Shown: piece after piece, positions 15,082 through 23,208 of the stretch
Layout of the letters: the number at the start of each line of letters is the position of its first letter
Position numbering within the stretch: the stretch's first letter is position 1
Source: a virus
Strand: one strand, 5' to 3'
Length of the DNA: 48,119 nt
Virus record (IMG/VR): IMGVR_UViG_3300037635_002421
Coordinates: 1-48,119 of that record
Made by a program: the position numbers and the translations under genes
Notes under the pieces: model-generated
The model's input: the letters and a program-made list of their open reading frames with translations, nothing else
The model's database searches: none
Told to the model about the DNA's origin: nothing

Positions 15082-15583
15082 TTCTTTTGATCTTATTAAG
15101 TTCTTTAAGTCTGAATCTTAATTCATCCTTGGTTTTAAAAGGGCCTTCGTAGCCATATTGGAATAGTGTACTTGCTTTAGGACAGTAACCATGTTTCCAA
15201 CCTTTCTCAAAGTTAATAGCATACCAACCTGCCGCATACAATACATCGCTGTTTGCAGTTTTACTGAATAGTGGTACATCTTTTGTGTACTCAGGGTGGT
15301 CAGGTGTAATAAGTTCAGGTGATGGAAAAGGTATTTCAAATCCTGCAATAAACATTTTATCTGGTTGTATTGCACTTTCAACAGTTTGTTGCTGGAATAC
15401 TCTAGCACCAAAGTACTTTTCTACTGCTCGATCGCTTTTAAATTTTTCCTTAATATCACTTGCCAAGTATTCATAATCACCTTGGACATTTTGATATAAG
15501 ACACCTACGTTCCCACGATGTTGATCTATTACTAGCCAACTTGCATCATCAACCTTCTTAATTGTTGCTTTTTTACTCATCAT
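15059..15583 (-). CDS. Conserved hypothetical phage protein
   Basis: 174 residues (173 from the second ATG). Starts with a strand pair SWLVIDQHRGNVGVLYQN, then a central FIAGFEIPFPSPELITPDHPEYTKD and a C-terminal basic helix. It is not a known enzyme to me. AAGGAG precedes the double ATG by 4 and 7 nt. It lies downstream of RNase H in the same run of genes, which suggests a replication- or repair-linked role. Confidence 0.6.
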   Translation of the reverse strand: MMSKKATIKKVDDASWLVIDQHRGNVGVLYQNVQGDYEYLASDIKEKFKSDRAVEKYFGARVFQQQTVESAIQPDKMFIAGFEIPFPSPELITPDHPEYTKDVPLFSKTANSDVLYAAGWYAINFEKGWKHGYCPKASTLFQYGYEGPFKTKDELRFRLKELNKIKRNEIKNSD

Positions 15584-15752
15584 TATTCTCCTTAATCAAC
15601 TCTCGTTGTCTTGTTATTTGTCCTGTTCTTTTATTTGTTGTTGATGTACATTGAAATACTGTTTTACCTTTATCAGGTGATTCAAATGTAACCAACGTTT
15701 CCTCTGGACCATACTTAATGGCATCCCATATTTTTCTTATTGTTTCTGACAT
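15573..15752 (-). CDS. Small hypothetical protein
   Basis: 59 residues: MSETIRKIWDAIKYGPEETL, a beta segment VTFESPDKGKTVFQCTSTT and a basic C-terminus. It overlaps the RNase H gene by 16 nt and the next gene by 11 nt. The AAGGAG that starts the next gene lies within its last codons. Confidence 0.6.
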   Translation of the reverse strand: MSETIRKIWDAIKYGPEETLVTFESPDKGKTVFQCTSTTNKRTGQITRQRELIKENNDE

Positions 15753-16729
15753 GCGTTAAGTATTTCTCCAAATTCTGTTGCGGCATCTGTAAGTTTAGGC
15801 ATATTCCACTTGTTACAGAATTTCATAAAATGTATTCCTACATTTTGCACTTTGTCTTTGTTAGATGATTCGTTAAATACTTCTCTAATAGCAGTTTTAA
15901 TTTCATCTGGTTGTTGTGTAAGATCAATAAGTATTTTATTACGTTCAAAGTCATCTATTACTCTGTGCTCTTGCTCATTGTGATCTACCCAACGTTGTAA
16001 CATAAAGTTATTGTAGTCAAAGCCTCCACGTTCCATATCAGCATAGGCTTCTAGCATACCTGTTTTGTTTTTACTGCCTTTCTTTCTAGCACCTGGAAAA
16101 GCAGAGAAGATGTTATCTGATGTATCACCTCTTACACACTTTTCAAACAGTAACCATTTAGGGTCTGGTACTGCTTTAGGCTCTTGTGTCTTTTTATCAA
16201 TAGCACGTTTCATAGTCTTTGCTTCGTATATGCCATCTATCTTTACTATTTGGTCTGTTACACCATTATACTGACTGATGTTATTGCTTATAAGTTGATA
16301 AAAGTCACTGTCTGTGCTAACAATAACGTGTTCGTCATTTGGGTGTTCTTGTGTCCACATAGCAATTAAATCATCTGCTTCAGATTGTGGTTGATGTAAT
16401 ACAGTACAATTAGTCTTAGTCTTTAAGTAATCAACAAAGTGATCGTATGCTTCAAAAAATATTTCATCTTCTTCTTGTTGACTAGGAGACCTTTGATCCA
16501 TTGTGACCTTTCTATTCTTCTTGTAAGGTTCGTAAAAGTCTTTACGCCATGAACGTCCTTCTAAACAGAATATTACATGATCACCATCAAACTCTCTCCA
16601 CACTTTCTTTACACTATTAAACATGATGTGCATTGCCATACCAACTTTCATATCAATATCGCTAGTACGAGCAGTCACATGTTTTGCTCTAAAGAACATG
16701 TTAAGTGTGTCAACTAAAATGTATTTCAT
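15737..16729 (-). CDS. rnh: RNase H / 5'-3' exonuclease (T4 rnh-like)
   Basis: 330 residues of the FEN/PIN-like nuclease family. Metal ligands visible: D7 in LVDTLNMF, then EADDLIA (117-123), STDSDFYQL (D140, D142) and RGDTSDNI. Length is close to T4 RNase H (305). In T4 this enzyme removes RNA primers and adjacent DNA from lagging-strand fragments, working with ligase, which is also in this window. It starts with a one-base overlap on the upstream gene. Confidence 0.9.
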   Translation of the reverse strand: MKYILVDTLNMFFRAKHVTARTSDIDMKVGMAMHIMFNSVKKVWREFDGDHVIFCLEGRSWRKDFYEPYKKNRKVTMDQRSPSQQEEDEIFFEAYDHFVDYLKTKTNCTVLHQPQSEADDLIAMWTQEHPNDEHVIVSTDSDFYQLISNNISQYNGVTDQIVKIDGIYEAKTMKRAIDKKTQEPKAVPDPKWLLFEKCVRGDTSDNIFSAFPGARKKGSKNKTGMLEAYADMERGGFDYNNFMLQRWVDHNEQEHRVIDDFERNKILIDLTQQPDEIKTAIREVFNESSNKDKVQNVGIHFMKFCNKWNMPKLTDAATEFGEILNACQKQ

Positions 16730-17142
16730 TATTCCTTCGCTTCTTTGTCTTCGTCTGTTACTGTTATGACATCATTACTGTTAGGTGCCATATCCTGCAT
16801 ACCAAAGTCCATGTCAGCCATTTCTTGTTGCAGTATAGTTCTGCACAAATCGTTAAACCATGCATTTACAATGTCGTCATCGCTTTTGCCACTGTAACCG
16901 TTTGTCTGTAACATTGTAACAAATTGCTCGTTAAAGTCAAGTTCAACAAAGCCTTTTTTAGGATTTATTGGATCAACATCCATTTGCAATACGTTTACAT
17001 AAGGCTTATCTTCAATAGTAGCAAGTTCTTTTTCTAACTCGCCGCCAGTTAAATCTCTATTAGCAATAGCAATACGTCTATCCTTTTCGCTTTTGAACCA
17101 TAATTTAGGGTCCATCATATCTTTAAACTTCATCTTTGCCAT
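16729..17142 (-). CDS. Conserved hypothetical phage protein
   Basis: 137 residues with charged N-terminus and DFNEQFVTMLQTNGYSGKSDDDIVNAWFNDLCR in the middle; acidic tail. Function unknown. Its AAGGAG site lies within the upstream 50-residue gene, and it overlaps rnh by one base. Confidence 0.6.
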   Translation of the reverse strand: MAKMKFKDMMDPKLWFKSEKDRRIAIANRDLTGGELEKELATIEDKPYVNVLQMDVDPINPKKGFVELDFNEQFVTMLQTNGYSGKSDDDIVNAWFNDLCRTILQQEMADMDFGMQDMAPNSNDVITVTDEDKEAKE

Positions 17143-17275
17143 CTTCTTTCTCCTTTAATTGTTGATAGTATGTTAGGCTACAACTAGCACCACAAAATAT
17201 TTTAGTTTTATCTGCTGTATGATATTTTATATCTAAATAATTTACGGCCTTGCTACAGATAAAACACTTATACAT
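17123..17275 (-). CDS. Small four-cysteine (zinc-ribbon-like) protein
   Basis: 50 residues: MYKCFICSKAVNYLDIKYHT then ADKTKIFCGASCSLTYYQQL and an acidic tail. C4-x2-C7 and C28-x3-C32 are spaced as a metal-binding pair-of-pairs. It overlaps the next gene by 20 nt and supplies its ribosome-binding site. Confidence 0.6.
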   Translation of the reverse strand: MYKCFICSKAVNYLDIKYHTADKTKIFCGASCSLTYYQQLKEKEDGKDEV

Positions 17276-17280
17276 AAATT

Positions 17281-17694
17281 TTATTCTTCCTCAACCGCCA
17301 AATACATACTTTTTATTGTACAAGGATATTTTCCTTTATTTGTCCAACCTATAGGCGTGATGTTGTCTCCCTTACCAATAAAAGTAGTTCCTGCCCATGA
17401 GTTGAATTGCAAGGCTGAAGCATACTGTATGTCCCAGCATCTATTATAAAACTCTACATCTATTTTTTTCTTATTTGTAAATCTTAGAGTTAGTATATTT
17501 TCCTCATCATTCCATTCCCAACCTCTAACTCTTGTGTAATTAAATGTGTTAATTTCTAAAGCATCTTTAGTAACAGGAATACCGTGTTCAGTATACCCTA
17601 TAACTTTGTCATCTGCAAATGCCCATGCTACCCATAAAGGTAATGTGACTATAATTGTAAATTTAATAATATGTTTGTGAAAAAACTCTTCCAT
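17281..17694 (-). CDS. Secreted hypothetical protein (DUF6491-like)
   Basis: 137 residues. Residues 10-27 are a hydrophobic segment ending AFA-DD, a likely signal peptide. The mature part is beta-rich with two cysteines, RCWDIQYA and YPCTIKSM, which may form a disulfide. The spacing of RCWD, KGD.ITP.G and PCTI recalls bacterial DUF6491 proteins. A periplasmic phage product placed just after queE is unusual. Confidence 0.55.
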   Translation of the reverse strand: MEEFFHKHIIKFTIIVTLPLWVAWAFADDKVIGYTEHGIPVTKDALEINTFNYTRVRGWEWNDEENILTLRFTNKKKIDVEFYNRCWDIQYASALQFNSWAGTTFIGKGDNITPIGWTNKGKYPCTIKSMYLAVEEE

Positions 17695-17695
17695 T

Positions 17696-18583
17696 TTATT
17701 TTCCTATTGCATTTCCGTATATATGAACGTGGACTCTGCTTGTATAATTGTATCCACGTTGTATAGCCTCATCGGCAATGGTGGCTTCAGTTTGTACTAA
17801 GCCTTCAAATGTGCCGCCAACTCCCATAATCCATACAGGGAAATTACAGCCAGCATCTCTAAACAGTTTTACATTGTCTTCCACTTCTTGCCAACTTGCT
17901 TCTGAGCCATTAACAACAAACTTCAATTGTCCTTTAGGACTTACTTCAGCATATCTACCAATTACTTCTGGCTGTATTGCTTTCTTAGGCTTCTCACCAG
18001 CAGTACTCCATAACTTAGGCGATAAACTCCAATACCATTCTCTGCCTATCCAACCTGTATAATTACGATGTACCCAATCAGCAAATTCATCTGTGATAGG
18101 CTTGGTGCCGTTAGTTTCCACAGTAACGTTCATTGGCATATTATCTCTGCGTTTGAACTCTTCTATAATGTTCATCATGCCAGGCTGTGTGTTTTTAAGC
18201 ATTGGCTCGCCGCCTGTAAAGACCATGTGTGCGTTTTGTTGTGTAACTGGGTGTACAAACTTACCGTGCGGTAGAAGTGCTGTAAGTTCGTCTACGGCTT
18301 CATCTACAGTTTTATCAGTGATAAGATGTTTATATTTCTTACTCCAAGTGTAACTGCTATCACAACCTTTTTCAAACACAGGTAAATCAAATACATTAGT
18401 GATGTCTGTGATATCTAATTTTTCATATGGTAAATCATATGTGCTAGGGTCTGTTGGGTCTTTTTGTCCAAAGCCATTACATTGTAAATTGCATAGGAAG
18501 AATCTCATCCACAGACTAGGGATACCTACATACTGGCCTTCCCCTTGTGCTGAATAAAATGTTTCGCTATACTTTAATGTCAT
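17696..18583 (-). CDS. queE: QueE-like radical SAM enzyme (7-carboxy-7-deazaguanine synthase)
   Basis: 295 residues. Starts KYSETFYSAQGEGQYVGIPS, the classic QueE opening. Cluster cysteines are C31 and C35 (CNLQC) and, after a 38-residue insert, C74 in GCDSSYTW, which corresponds to the WCDTPYAW of ordinary QueE. FTGGEPML and VETNGT follow. It would turn 6-carboxytetrahydropterin into 7-carboxy-7-deazaguanine. It overlaps folE by one base, forming a two-gene pathway unit. The split cysteine motif is odd; I believe related marine phages share it, but cannot check. Confidence 0.88.
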   Translation of the reverse strand: MTLKYSETFYSAQGEGQYVGIPSLWMRFFLCNLQCNGFGQKDPTDPSTYDLPYEKLDITDITNVFDLPVFEKGCDSSYTWSKKYKHLITDKTVDEAVDELTALLPHGKFVHPVTQQNAHMVFTGGEPMLKNTQPGMMNIIEEFKRRDNMPMNVTVETNGTKPITDEFADWVHRNYTGWIGREWYWSLSPKLWSTAGEKPKKAIQPEVIGRYAEVSPKGQLKFVVNGSEASWQEVEDNVKLFRDAGCNFPVWIMGVGGTFEGLVQTEATIADEAIQRGYNYTSRVHVHIYGNAIGK

Positions 18584-19272
18584 TACTTATCGCAAGAATA
18601 TTGTTGTTGTAGTTTAATGTTATCCATAAACTCTTTCTTTGTACCTGCGTCATTTTTAAATGCGCCTTTTAATACAGTTGTTTGTGTAAGACTACTATGT
18701 GCCTTAACACCTCTGTTCTCTACGCAACCATGTGTGGCTTGTACATACACACCTAAGTGCTCGGCCCCTGTTGCTTTTTGAATCTCTCTAACAATGTCGT
18801 TAGCAAGTTCTTCTTGTAATGTACCTCTAGCCGCACACCATTGTGCAATCCTAGTGTACTTACTCAAACCAATTAGTTTGTCTGCGGCAATGATACCAAT
18901 GTATGCCACACCTCTAACAATCTGATGGTGATGTGAACACATACTTGTGAGTTCACTTCTTACAACCAGCATACCTTCATATCTATCTTCGCTGTCGTTA
19001 GGGAAAGCAGTTGCATTAGGCATGTTTTCGTATCTACCAGCCATTAGTTCATTAATATACATTTTAGCAAGACGCCTACCAGTATCATTACTGTTAGGAT
19101 CATTTTCAGTATCAATAACCAAGCCTTGTAATACATCCTCGAACTTAACCGCAAGTTCGTCAATCAGTTGTTGCTTCTCTCCGTCTTCAATAAAGTCAGA
19201 GATATTGTCGCCGGCCCAATGTCTTTTGCCTGCCTCAACTAATCTTTGTTTAATTTTTTTACTTGTTTCCAT
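18583..19272 (-). CDS. folE: GTP cyclohydrolase I
   Basis: 229 residues. Zinc ligands in CSHHHQ (C112, H114/H115) and C183 in THGCVENRGV; GLSKYTRIAQWCAARGTLQEELA matches the family core. It makes dihydroneopterin triphosphate from GTP, the entry to folate and to 7-deazaguanines. With QueE next to it, the deazaguanine role is favoured. AAGGAG lies upstream, within the coiled-coil gene it overlaps by 14 nt. Confidence 0.92.
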   Translation of the reverse strand: METSKKIKQRLVEAGKRHWAGDNISDFIEDGEKQQLIDELAVKFEDVLQGLVIDTENDPNSNDTGRRLAKMYINELMAGRYENMPNATAFPNDSEDRYEGMLVVRSELTSMCSHHHQIVRGVAYIGIIAADKLIGLSKYTRIAQWCAARGTLQEELANDIVREIQKATGAEHLGVYVQATHGCVENRGVKAHSSLTQTTVLKGAFKNDAGTKKEFMDNIKLQQQYSCDK

Positions 19273-19471
19273 GTTCTTCTTTCTCCTTTATAGAAATTTC
19301 ATGTTTAAGTTGTTCGATGTCTTGCTTGAGTTTAAGTTTCTGAAATTTGTGCTTTTTAACAATTTCATCATTATCATAATGATCATACTCCTCGTTAATT
19401 GCTTTATCTAACTCTCTGTGCCTTGCTTCTAAGACACTAAGATGATTTTTCAAACTTCTTGATGTACTCAT
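19259..19471 (-). CDS. YdcH/DUF465-like coiled-coil protein
   Basis: 70 residues forming one long helix pair: HLSVLEARHRELDKAINEEY and KHKFQKLKLKQDIEQLKHEI. The pattern (short N-helix, ReLd, then LK..L.LKdeI) is that of DUF465/YdcH proteins, common in alphaproteobacteria. Function unknown in bacteria. Its presence hints at the host group. Confidence 0.6.
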   Translation of the reverse strand: MSTSRSLKNHLSVLEARHRELDKAINEEYDHYDNDEIVKKHKFQKLKLKQDIEQLKHEISIKEKEEHGNK

Positions 19472-19631
19472 TGTCTTCCCTTAAGATACCATTTTCCCAA
19501 TTCTCTGCAACATCCTGTGCATAGTGTATCGACTTATCTCTAACGTCAATTTTACCAAAAGCATCACCGTCTTTTAATAGATGTACTATGTAACCAGTAC
19601 CATCTACATTTACTATTTCTGCTGTTCTCAT
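19437..19631 (-). CDS. Hypothetical protein
   Basis: 64 residues from the ATG of MRTAEIVNVDGTGYIVHLL, chosen because it overlaps the upstream stop as ATGA with GAGGAG nearby; GTG codons 3 upstream are alternatives. Beta-rich N-terminus, helical end. Not recognised. Confidence 0.55.
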   Translation of the reverse strand: MRTAEIVNVDGTGYIVHLLKDGDAFGKIDVRDKSIHYAQDVAENWENGILREDNEYIKKFEKSS

Positions 19632-20116
19632 CTCCACCACTCCTCATACGGAAACACTATCCAACGTTCTTGATCGGGTAATACATTGTTAGCAGTAAAT
19701 TCAACTTTGTCAAAACTGCTAGACTCTTTATCAAACAATGTAGCATATCTAATATCCTGATGTGCATAAGCCATCTTATTAGTTGTGCTATCTACATAGT
19801 CTGTGATTACCTTATCAATACCTTGTAATGTTGTTCCAGTATCATTAATATCGTCAACAACTAAAACTGTTTTATCATTGTATTTAGATAAAATATGTCT
19901 TAGAGTCTCCGAATCTTCGATATGTGCGTCTCTAGTTTGCCATCTAAATGCTTCAAATGGCACTTCATAGTAATGACTCATCATTACACCAAAGGCATAC
20001 GCACCTCTTCCAGGACCAATTATAACTTCAGGCTTGTAACTTTCATGTGCCATTTCTCGCACAATAATTCTACAATCTCTGTTTAAGTCGTCCCAACTAT
20101 AATATAGTTTATCCAT
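19628..20116 (-). CDS. Phosphoribosyltransferase (type I), probable leaderless gene
   Basis: 162 residues with the PRPP-binding motif VLVVDDINDTGTT (84-96) and an IIGPGRGAYAFG flexible region. It most resembles xanthine-guanine/hypoxanthine phosphoribosyltransferases of purine salvage, though the base is not certain. It is followed directly by genes leading to folE and queE, and guanine nucleotides feed that pathway. The ATG is 6 nt after a consensus -10, with no Shine-Dalgarno, so the mRNA is probably leaderless. Confidence 0.85.
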   Translation of the reverse strand: MDKLYYSWDDLNRDCRIIVREMAHESYKPEVIIGPGRGAYAFGVMMSHYYEVPFEAFRWQTRDAHIEDSETLRHILSKYNDKTVLVVDDINDTGTTLQGIDKVITDYVDSTTNKMAYAHQDIRYATLFDKESSSFDKVEFTANNVLPDQERWIVFPYEEWWR

Positions 20117-20120
20117 GTTC

Positions 20121-20153
20121 TTATTATACCATTTTTTGTGGCCAATGTCAACC
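20121..20153 (-). repeat. 33 bp promoter repeat, copy 1
   Basis: Matches 26601-26633 with one mismatch over 33 bp. It covers the complete -35, spacer (TTGGCCACAAAAAATG) and -10. Confidence 0.9.
20123..20151 (-). promoter_or_regulatory. Consensus sigma70 promoter, leaderless arrangement
   Basis: Minus strand: TTGACA (20146-20151), 17 bp, TATAAT (20123-20128): both hexamers perfect. Only 6 nt (AAGAAC) separate the -10 from the ATG. Confidence 0.93.
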
Positions 20154-20725
20154 TATCTTTCAAAGTCGTTTTCTAATAAAACAAAGTCCACTTTATCAAA
20201 ATCATCTAAGTTTATTTTAGATGCCTCCTCTACAATATCTCTGCCAGTAAATTCTAAAAACAATTTAAGTTCTTTATAAAATCCAGCATCTAAAACAGGA
20301 TTTAACACTTCGCTATCTCCTGATATATTATATGTGTCGTCAAGAATCTTGCTACTAAGGTTTAAAACAACACCAAATGTCATTTTAAGACCTTCTGATA
20401 GCATATCATCAAAATCAGTTATTTTTTTATATTTAAAGATATATCTGTTTAACATTCTTAAGTAGAATTCTGCAGATATTTCGTCAAGTTGTACTGATAT
20501 TTTATTATCATCAAATTCAACTGCTTTAAACACAGACAAATGACTTTGATCAAAATCTACATTATTACAAAAGAAATGTATAACATCTATTATTTCTTTA
20601 TCAGTTACAGGAAATTTCTTTTTGATTAAACTTAAATCATCTCCTTTGCCTATTGCACCGACAACTGACATAACAGGTGTACCTGTTCTATTAATAACGT
20701 TTACTGATTTACGTCTTCCTATCAT
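20153..20725 (-). CDS. Hypothetical protein
   Basis: 190 residues, acidic, mostly helical with strands at both ends. Begins MIGRRKSVNVINRTGTPVMS. No catalytic motif seen. Its start overlaps galE by 4 nt. The -35 of the promoter at 20123-20151 abuts its stop codon. Confidence 0.55.
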   Translation of the reverse strand: MIGRRKSVNVINRTGTPVMSVVGAIGKGDDLSLIKKKFPVTDKEIIDVIHFFCNNVDFDQSHLSVFKAVEFDDNKISVQLDEISAEFYLRMLNRYIFKYKKITDFDDMLSEGLKMTFGVVLNLSSKILDDTYNISGDSEVLNPVLDAGFYKELKLFLEFTGRDIVEEASKINLDDFDKVDFVLLENDFER

Positions 20726-21717
20726 TTATTTTTAATTACCTTGTTTTTATTGTCTACCCAAAACTTAGAATGTGCAAACATATCATCTAATGAATATGTT
20801 GGTTCCCAATCTAATAAAGTTTTGGCTTTAGATATATCTCCACATAAGTACGATGGATCTCCTGCTCTTCTAGGACCTACTTCATATTTTAAACTTTTTC
20901 CAACAACGTTTTGTGCTGAAATTATTAAATCATGAATACTAAATCCTGTACCAGAGCCTAAGTTTACAATACCACTTTCACCGTCATTGCTTAAATGCTC
21001 TACTGCTTTTAGTTTAGCATTTGCTATGTCTTGTATATGACAGTAATCTCTAATGCAAGTACCGTCTTTAGTATCGTAATCATCGCCACAAATATTAAAT
21101 ACCTCGTCATTTGTAATTTTATCAATAATGATAGGCATTACATGAGTTGCTGGTTCTTGTGTATAACCATTTTTACCTTCTGGGTCTGCACCAGCGGCAT
21201 TAAAATATCTTGTACTAATATAATTTAACCCATATGCTTTGCTGTAATCTTCTAACATAAGTTCTGTCATGTGCTTACTCATTGCATACGGACTCATTGG
21301 TGTTGGTGTAAGAGTTTCTGCAAATGGTTCTCTGCTATCTCTTTCACCATATACACTACTAGAACCGCTAAAGATAAAGTTTTTAACTCCTGCTTTAACA
21401 CACATATCTAATAGTGCTTGAGTACCCGACACATTATTTTTATAATACTTGCCAGGGTCAATAATACTATCAGGAACAACATGACTGGCCGCTAAATGTA
21501 TAACCGCTTGTGGTTTAAACATTTCGAGTATACCTGCTGTAGTTGTAGCCTGAAATTCATGTGGAAATAAAGTAGCACCTTCTGGTAGTGTCCACTTTCT
21601 GCTCGTGTTAGAATCTATAACAATTACGTCATATCCAGCACCTGCAAAAGTTTTACTTACCTGTGCACCAATAAAACCAAGTCCGCCTGTAATAACTACT
21701 GTTGGTTTATCACTCAT
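20722..21717 (-). CDS. galE: UDP-glucose 4-epimerase-like (extended SDR)
   Basis: 331 residues. NAD-binding VVITGGLGFIGAQ (7-19), catalytic Y144-x3-K148 in SPYAMSKHM, an upstream SGSSSVYGE, and RYFNAAGADPEG typical of GalE. It would interconvert UDP-glucose and UDP-galactose or the N-acetyl forms. With the dehydrogenase, glycosyltransferase-like and sulfotransferase-like genes, it suggests sugar decoration. AAAGGAGG lies upstream. Confidence 0.88.
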   Translation of the reverse strand: MSDKPTVVITGGLGFIGAQVSKTFAGAGYDVIVIDSNTSRKWTLPEGATLFPHEFQATTTAGILEMFKPQAVIHLAASHVVPDSIIDPGKYYKNNVSGTQALLDMCVKAGVKNFIFSGSSSVYGERDSREPFAETLTPTPMSPYAMSKHMTELMLEDYSKAYGLNYISTRYFNAAGADPEGKNGYTQEPATHVMPIIIDKITNDEVFNICGDDYDTKDGTCIRDYCHIQDIANAKLKAVEHLSNDGESGIVNLGSGTGFSIHDLIISAQNVVGKSLKYEVGPRRAGDPSYLCGDISKAKTLLDWEPTYSLDDMFAHSKFWVDNKNKVIKNK

Positions 21718-21874
21718 CTTTATTTTCCTCCTTTGGATCTAAAAGTCCGCCCCAATCCTCAACTTCATCAACAACATCTGTAAGAGATCCTGCTGGTTTA
21801 GATTTAGTAGGTTGGACTACTGTCTCCTTGTTTCCTTTCTTTTCAGTGAAAGGAATACGTTTAATGTTAGGCAT
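21710..21874 (-). CDS. Small hypothetical protein
   Basis: 54 residues from MPNIKRIPFTEKKGNK; basic first half, acidic second half (VVDEVEDWGGLLDPKEENK). The frame is open 8 codons upstream, but this ATG lies in the short overlap with the Hc1-like gene. Function unknown. Confidence 0.5.
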   Translation of the reverse strand: MPNIKRIPFTEKKGNKETVVQPTKSKPAGSLTDVVDEVEDWGGLLDPKEENKDE

Positions 21875-22049
21875 TATTTTTTGCGTCTTGAATCTCACCT
21901 CTTCTAACTTTCGCTAGTTTAGTAATTTCCATTAATGCCTTCCTTGCTCTTGTTGCCGATGCTTTTACGCCTTGGCCTTCTTTAAATTTTTCGTTTTCAC
22001 TTACATACTCTTCGAAAAGTGCTTTAATTTTTAAATGTGTCTCTGTCAT
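21867..22049 (-). CDS. Hc1-type histone-like protein
   Basis: 60 residues: a helical region EYVSENEKFKEGQGVKASAT followed by RARKALMEITKLAKVRRGEI and QDAKN. This matches the Hc1 (chlamydial histone H1-like) family core, xGNKAA.TRARKAL.EL.KL...R.EI. It may bind phage or host DNA. GGAG lies about 8 nt upstream. Confidence 0.7.
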   Translation of the reverse strand: MTETHLKIKALFEEYVSENEKFKEGQGVKASATRARKALMEITKLAKVRRGEIQDAKNNA

Positions 22050-22058
22050 AATTATCTC

Positions 22059-22649
22059 CTATGTGTTTTTAAATTGTACAGATTTAATTAAATCGTAATC
22101 GGCTCTATAAGCCTGTCTGACTACTGATTTATTAACGTCATTAACAATGTCTATTGATTGCATCAAACGTTTTGTTGCGTCAATGTTGAAACCATATTCA
22201 TCATTGATTTGATTATAAATATTTTTGTTATAATAAAAATAATCTATGATAGGGTTGGCATTATATTTTTTTATAATATCAAACATATCAATTAAGAAAC
22301 TTTTTTGTGGCTTAAAATGTGCATCGTTAGATTCTAAATAAAATCCTTCATCACTAAAATTAAAAGTAACATAGTTTGTATGAGGTTCTACTTCTCTCCA
22401 ACCTAAGTACATATTAATAGTACTGATAAATCGTTCTACTGGATCTCTTAATATCACAATAAACCTACTTGGGCATTTTTCTTCTTCCCATAATGTAATT
22501 CTTTTCCAATCGTTATTTGTTTTTTCAAAATCTCTAATTACACTTGTAGCACATTTAGGTACTAACAAGAATGCAATGTCCTCTTTTTTGTTGTATACAC
22601 AATCACCTGGCATACAATTTGTATATTTGTTATCAATTGATGTTTCCAT
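22059..22649 (-). CDS. Sulfotransferase-like protein, tandem copy A
   Basis: 196 residues. PKCATSV (31-37) takes the place of the P-loop-like phosphosulfate site, and LRDPVERFIST (67-77) is the 3'-phosphate motif. Shorter than typical (250-300). It shares the pattern with copy B, including MYL after RFIS. The product is probably a small sulfotransferase-family protein; activity is not assured because the N-terminal lysine/loop is reduced. Confidence 0.65.
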   Translation of the reverse strand: METSIDNKYTNCMPGDCVYNKKEDIAFLLVPKCATSVIRDFEKTNNDWKRITLWEEEKCPSRFIVILRDPVERFISTINMYLGWREVEPHTNYVTFNFSDEGFYLESNDAHFKPQKSFLIDMFDIIKKYNANPIIDYFYYNKNIYNQINDEYGFNIDATKRLMQSIDIVNDVNKSVVRQAYRADYDLIKSVQFKNT

Positions 22650-23208
22650 TGTCTACCTTATTAACGAACTTAACAGAGTCAATTAACTCATAGTCTTTTA
22701 CATAAACATCTTTAATAATGTCAATATCAACACTTTTTACTATTTTACTAAATCGATTTATATAATTTTGTTCCATATTTAAATTATAAAAATTATTTAA
22801 ATCATCAATTATATTATTGTTTAACCAAAAGAAATCAATTTTACTTTTGTCCAAACCCTCAATAAAAGTATTTTGCGAAAAAAAGTGTGCATCGTTGCTT
22901 TTAAATATACCGTATTTGTTATCCTCTTTCCTAATGTCTACATAATTAGATGTAATCTTTCTAGGGTGCAAATACATATTTACAGCACTTATAAATCGTT
23001 CTACTGGATCTCTTAATATTACACAAAATTTATCTATAGTAAGATCTTTTAAAATTATTTCGGTTTTATCAGTAATTGGTTTTAATGCACGTTTTATTGA
23101 CGAAGAAGCATTCTTTGGTAAATGTAAAATACCAAGATTACTTTTTTCTATATAAGCACCGCTGTATAGCGGATGTATAGAACCATTAATACCAATTACA
23201 TTGTTCAC
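22633..23208 (-). CDS. Sulfotransferase-like protein, tandem copy B
   Basis: 191 residues. HLPKNASSSIKRAL (29-42) and LRDPVERFISAVNMYL (65-80) align with copy A, and NDAHF occurs in both. It overlaps copy A by 17 nt and the QueD-like gene by 4 nt. The tandem pair likely arose by duplication and then diverged strongly. Confidence 0.65.
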   Translation of the reverse strand: MNNVIGINGSIHPLYSGAYIEKSNLGILHLPKNASSSIKRALKPITDKTEIILKDLTIDKFCVILRDPVERFISAVNMYLHPRKITSNYVDIRKEDNKYGIFKSNDAHFFSQNTFIEGLDKSKIDFFWLNNNIIDDLNNFYNLNMEQNYINRFSKIVKSVDIDIIKDVYVKDYELIDSVKFVNKVDNGNIN

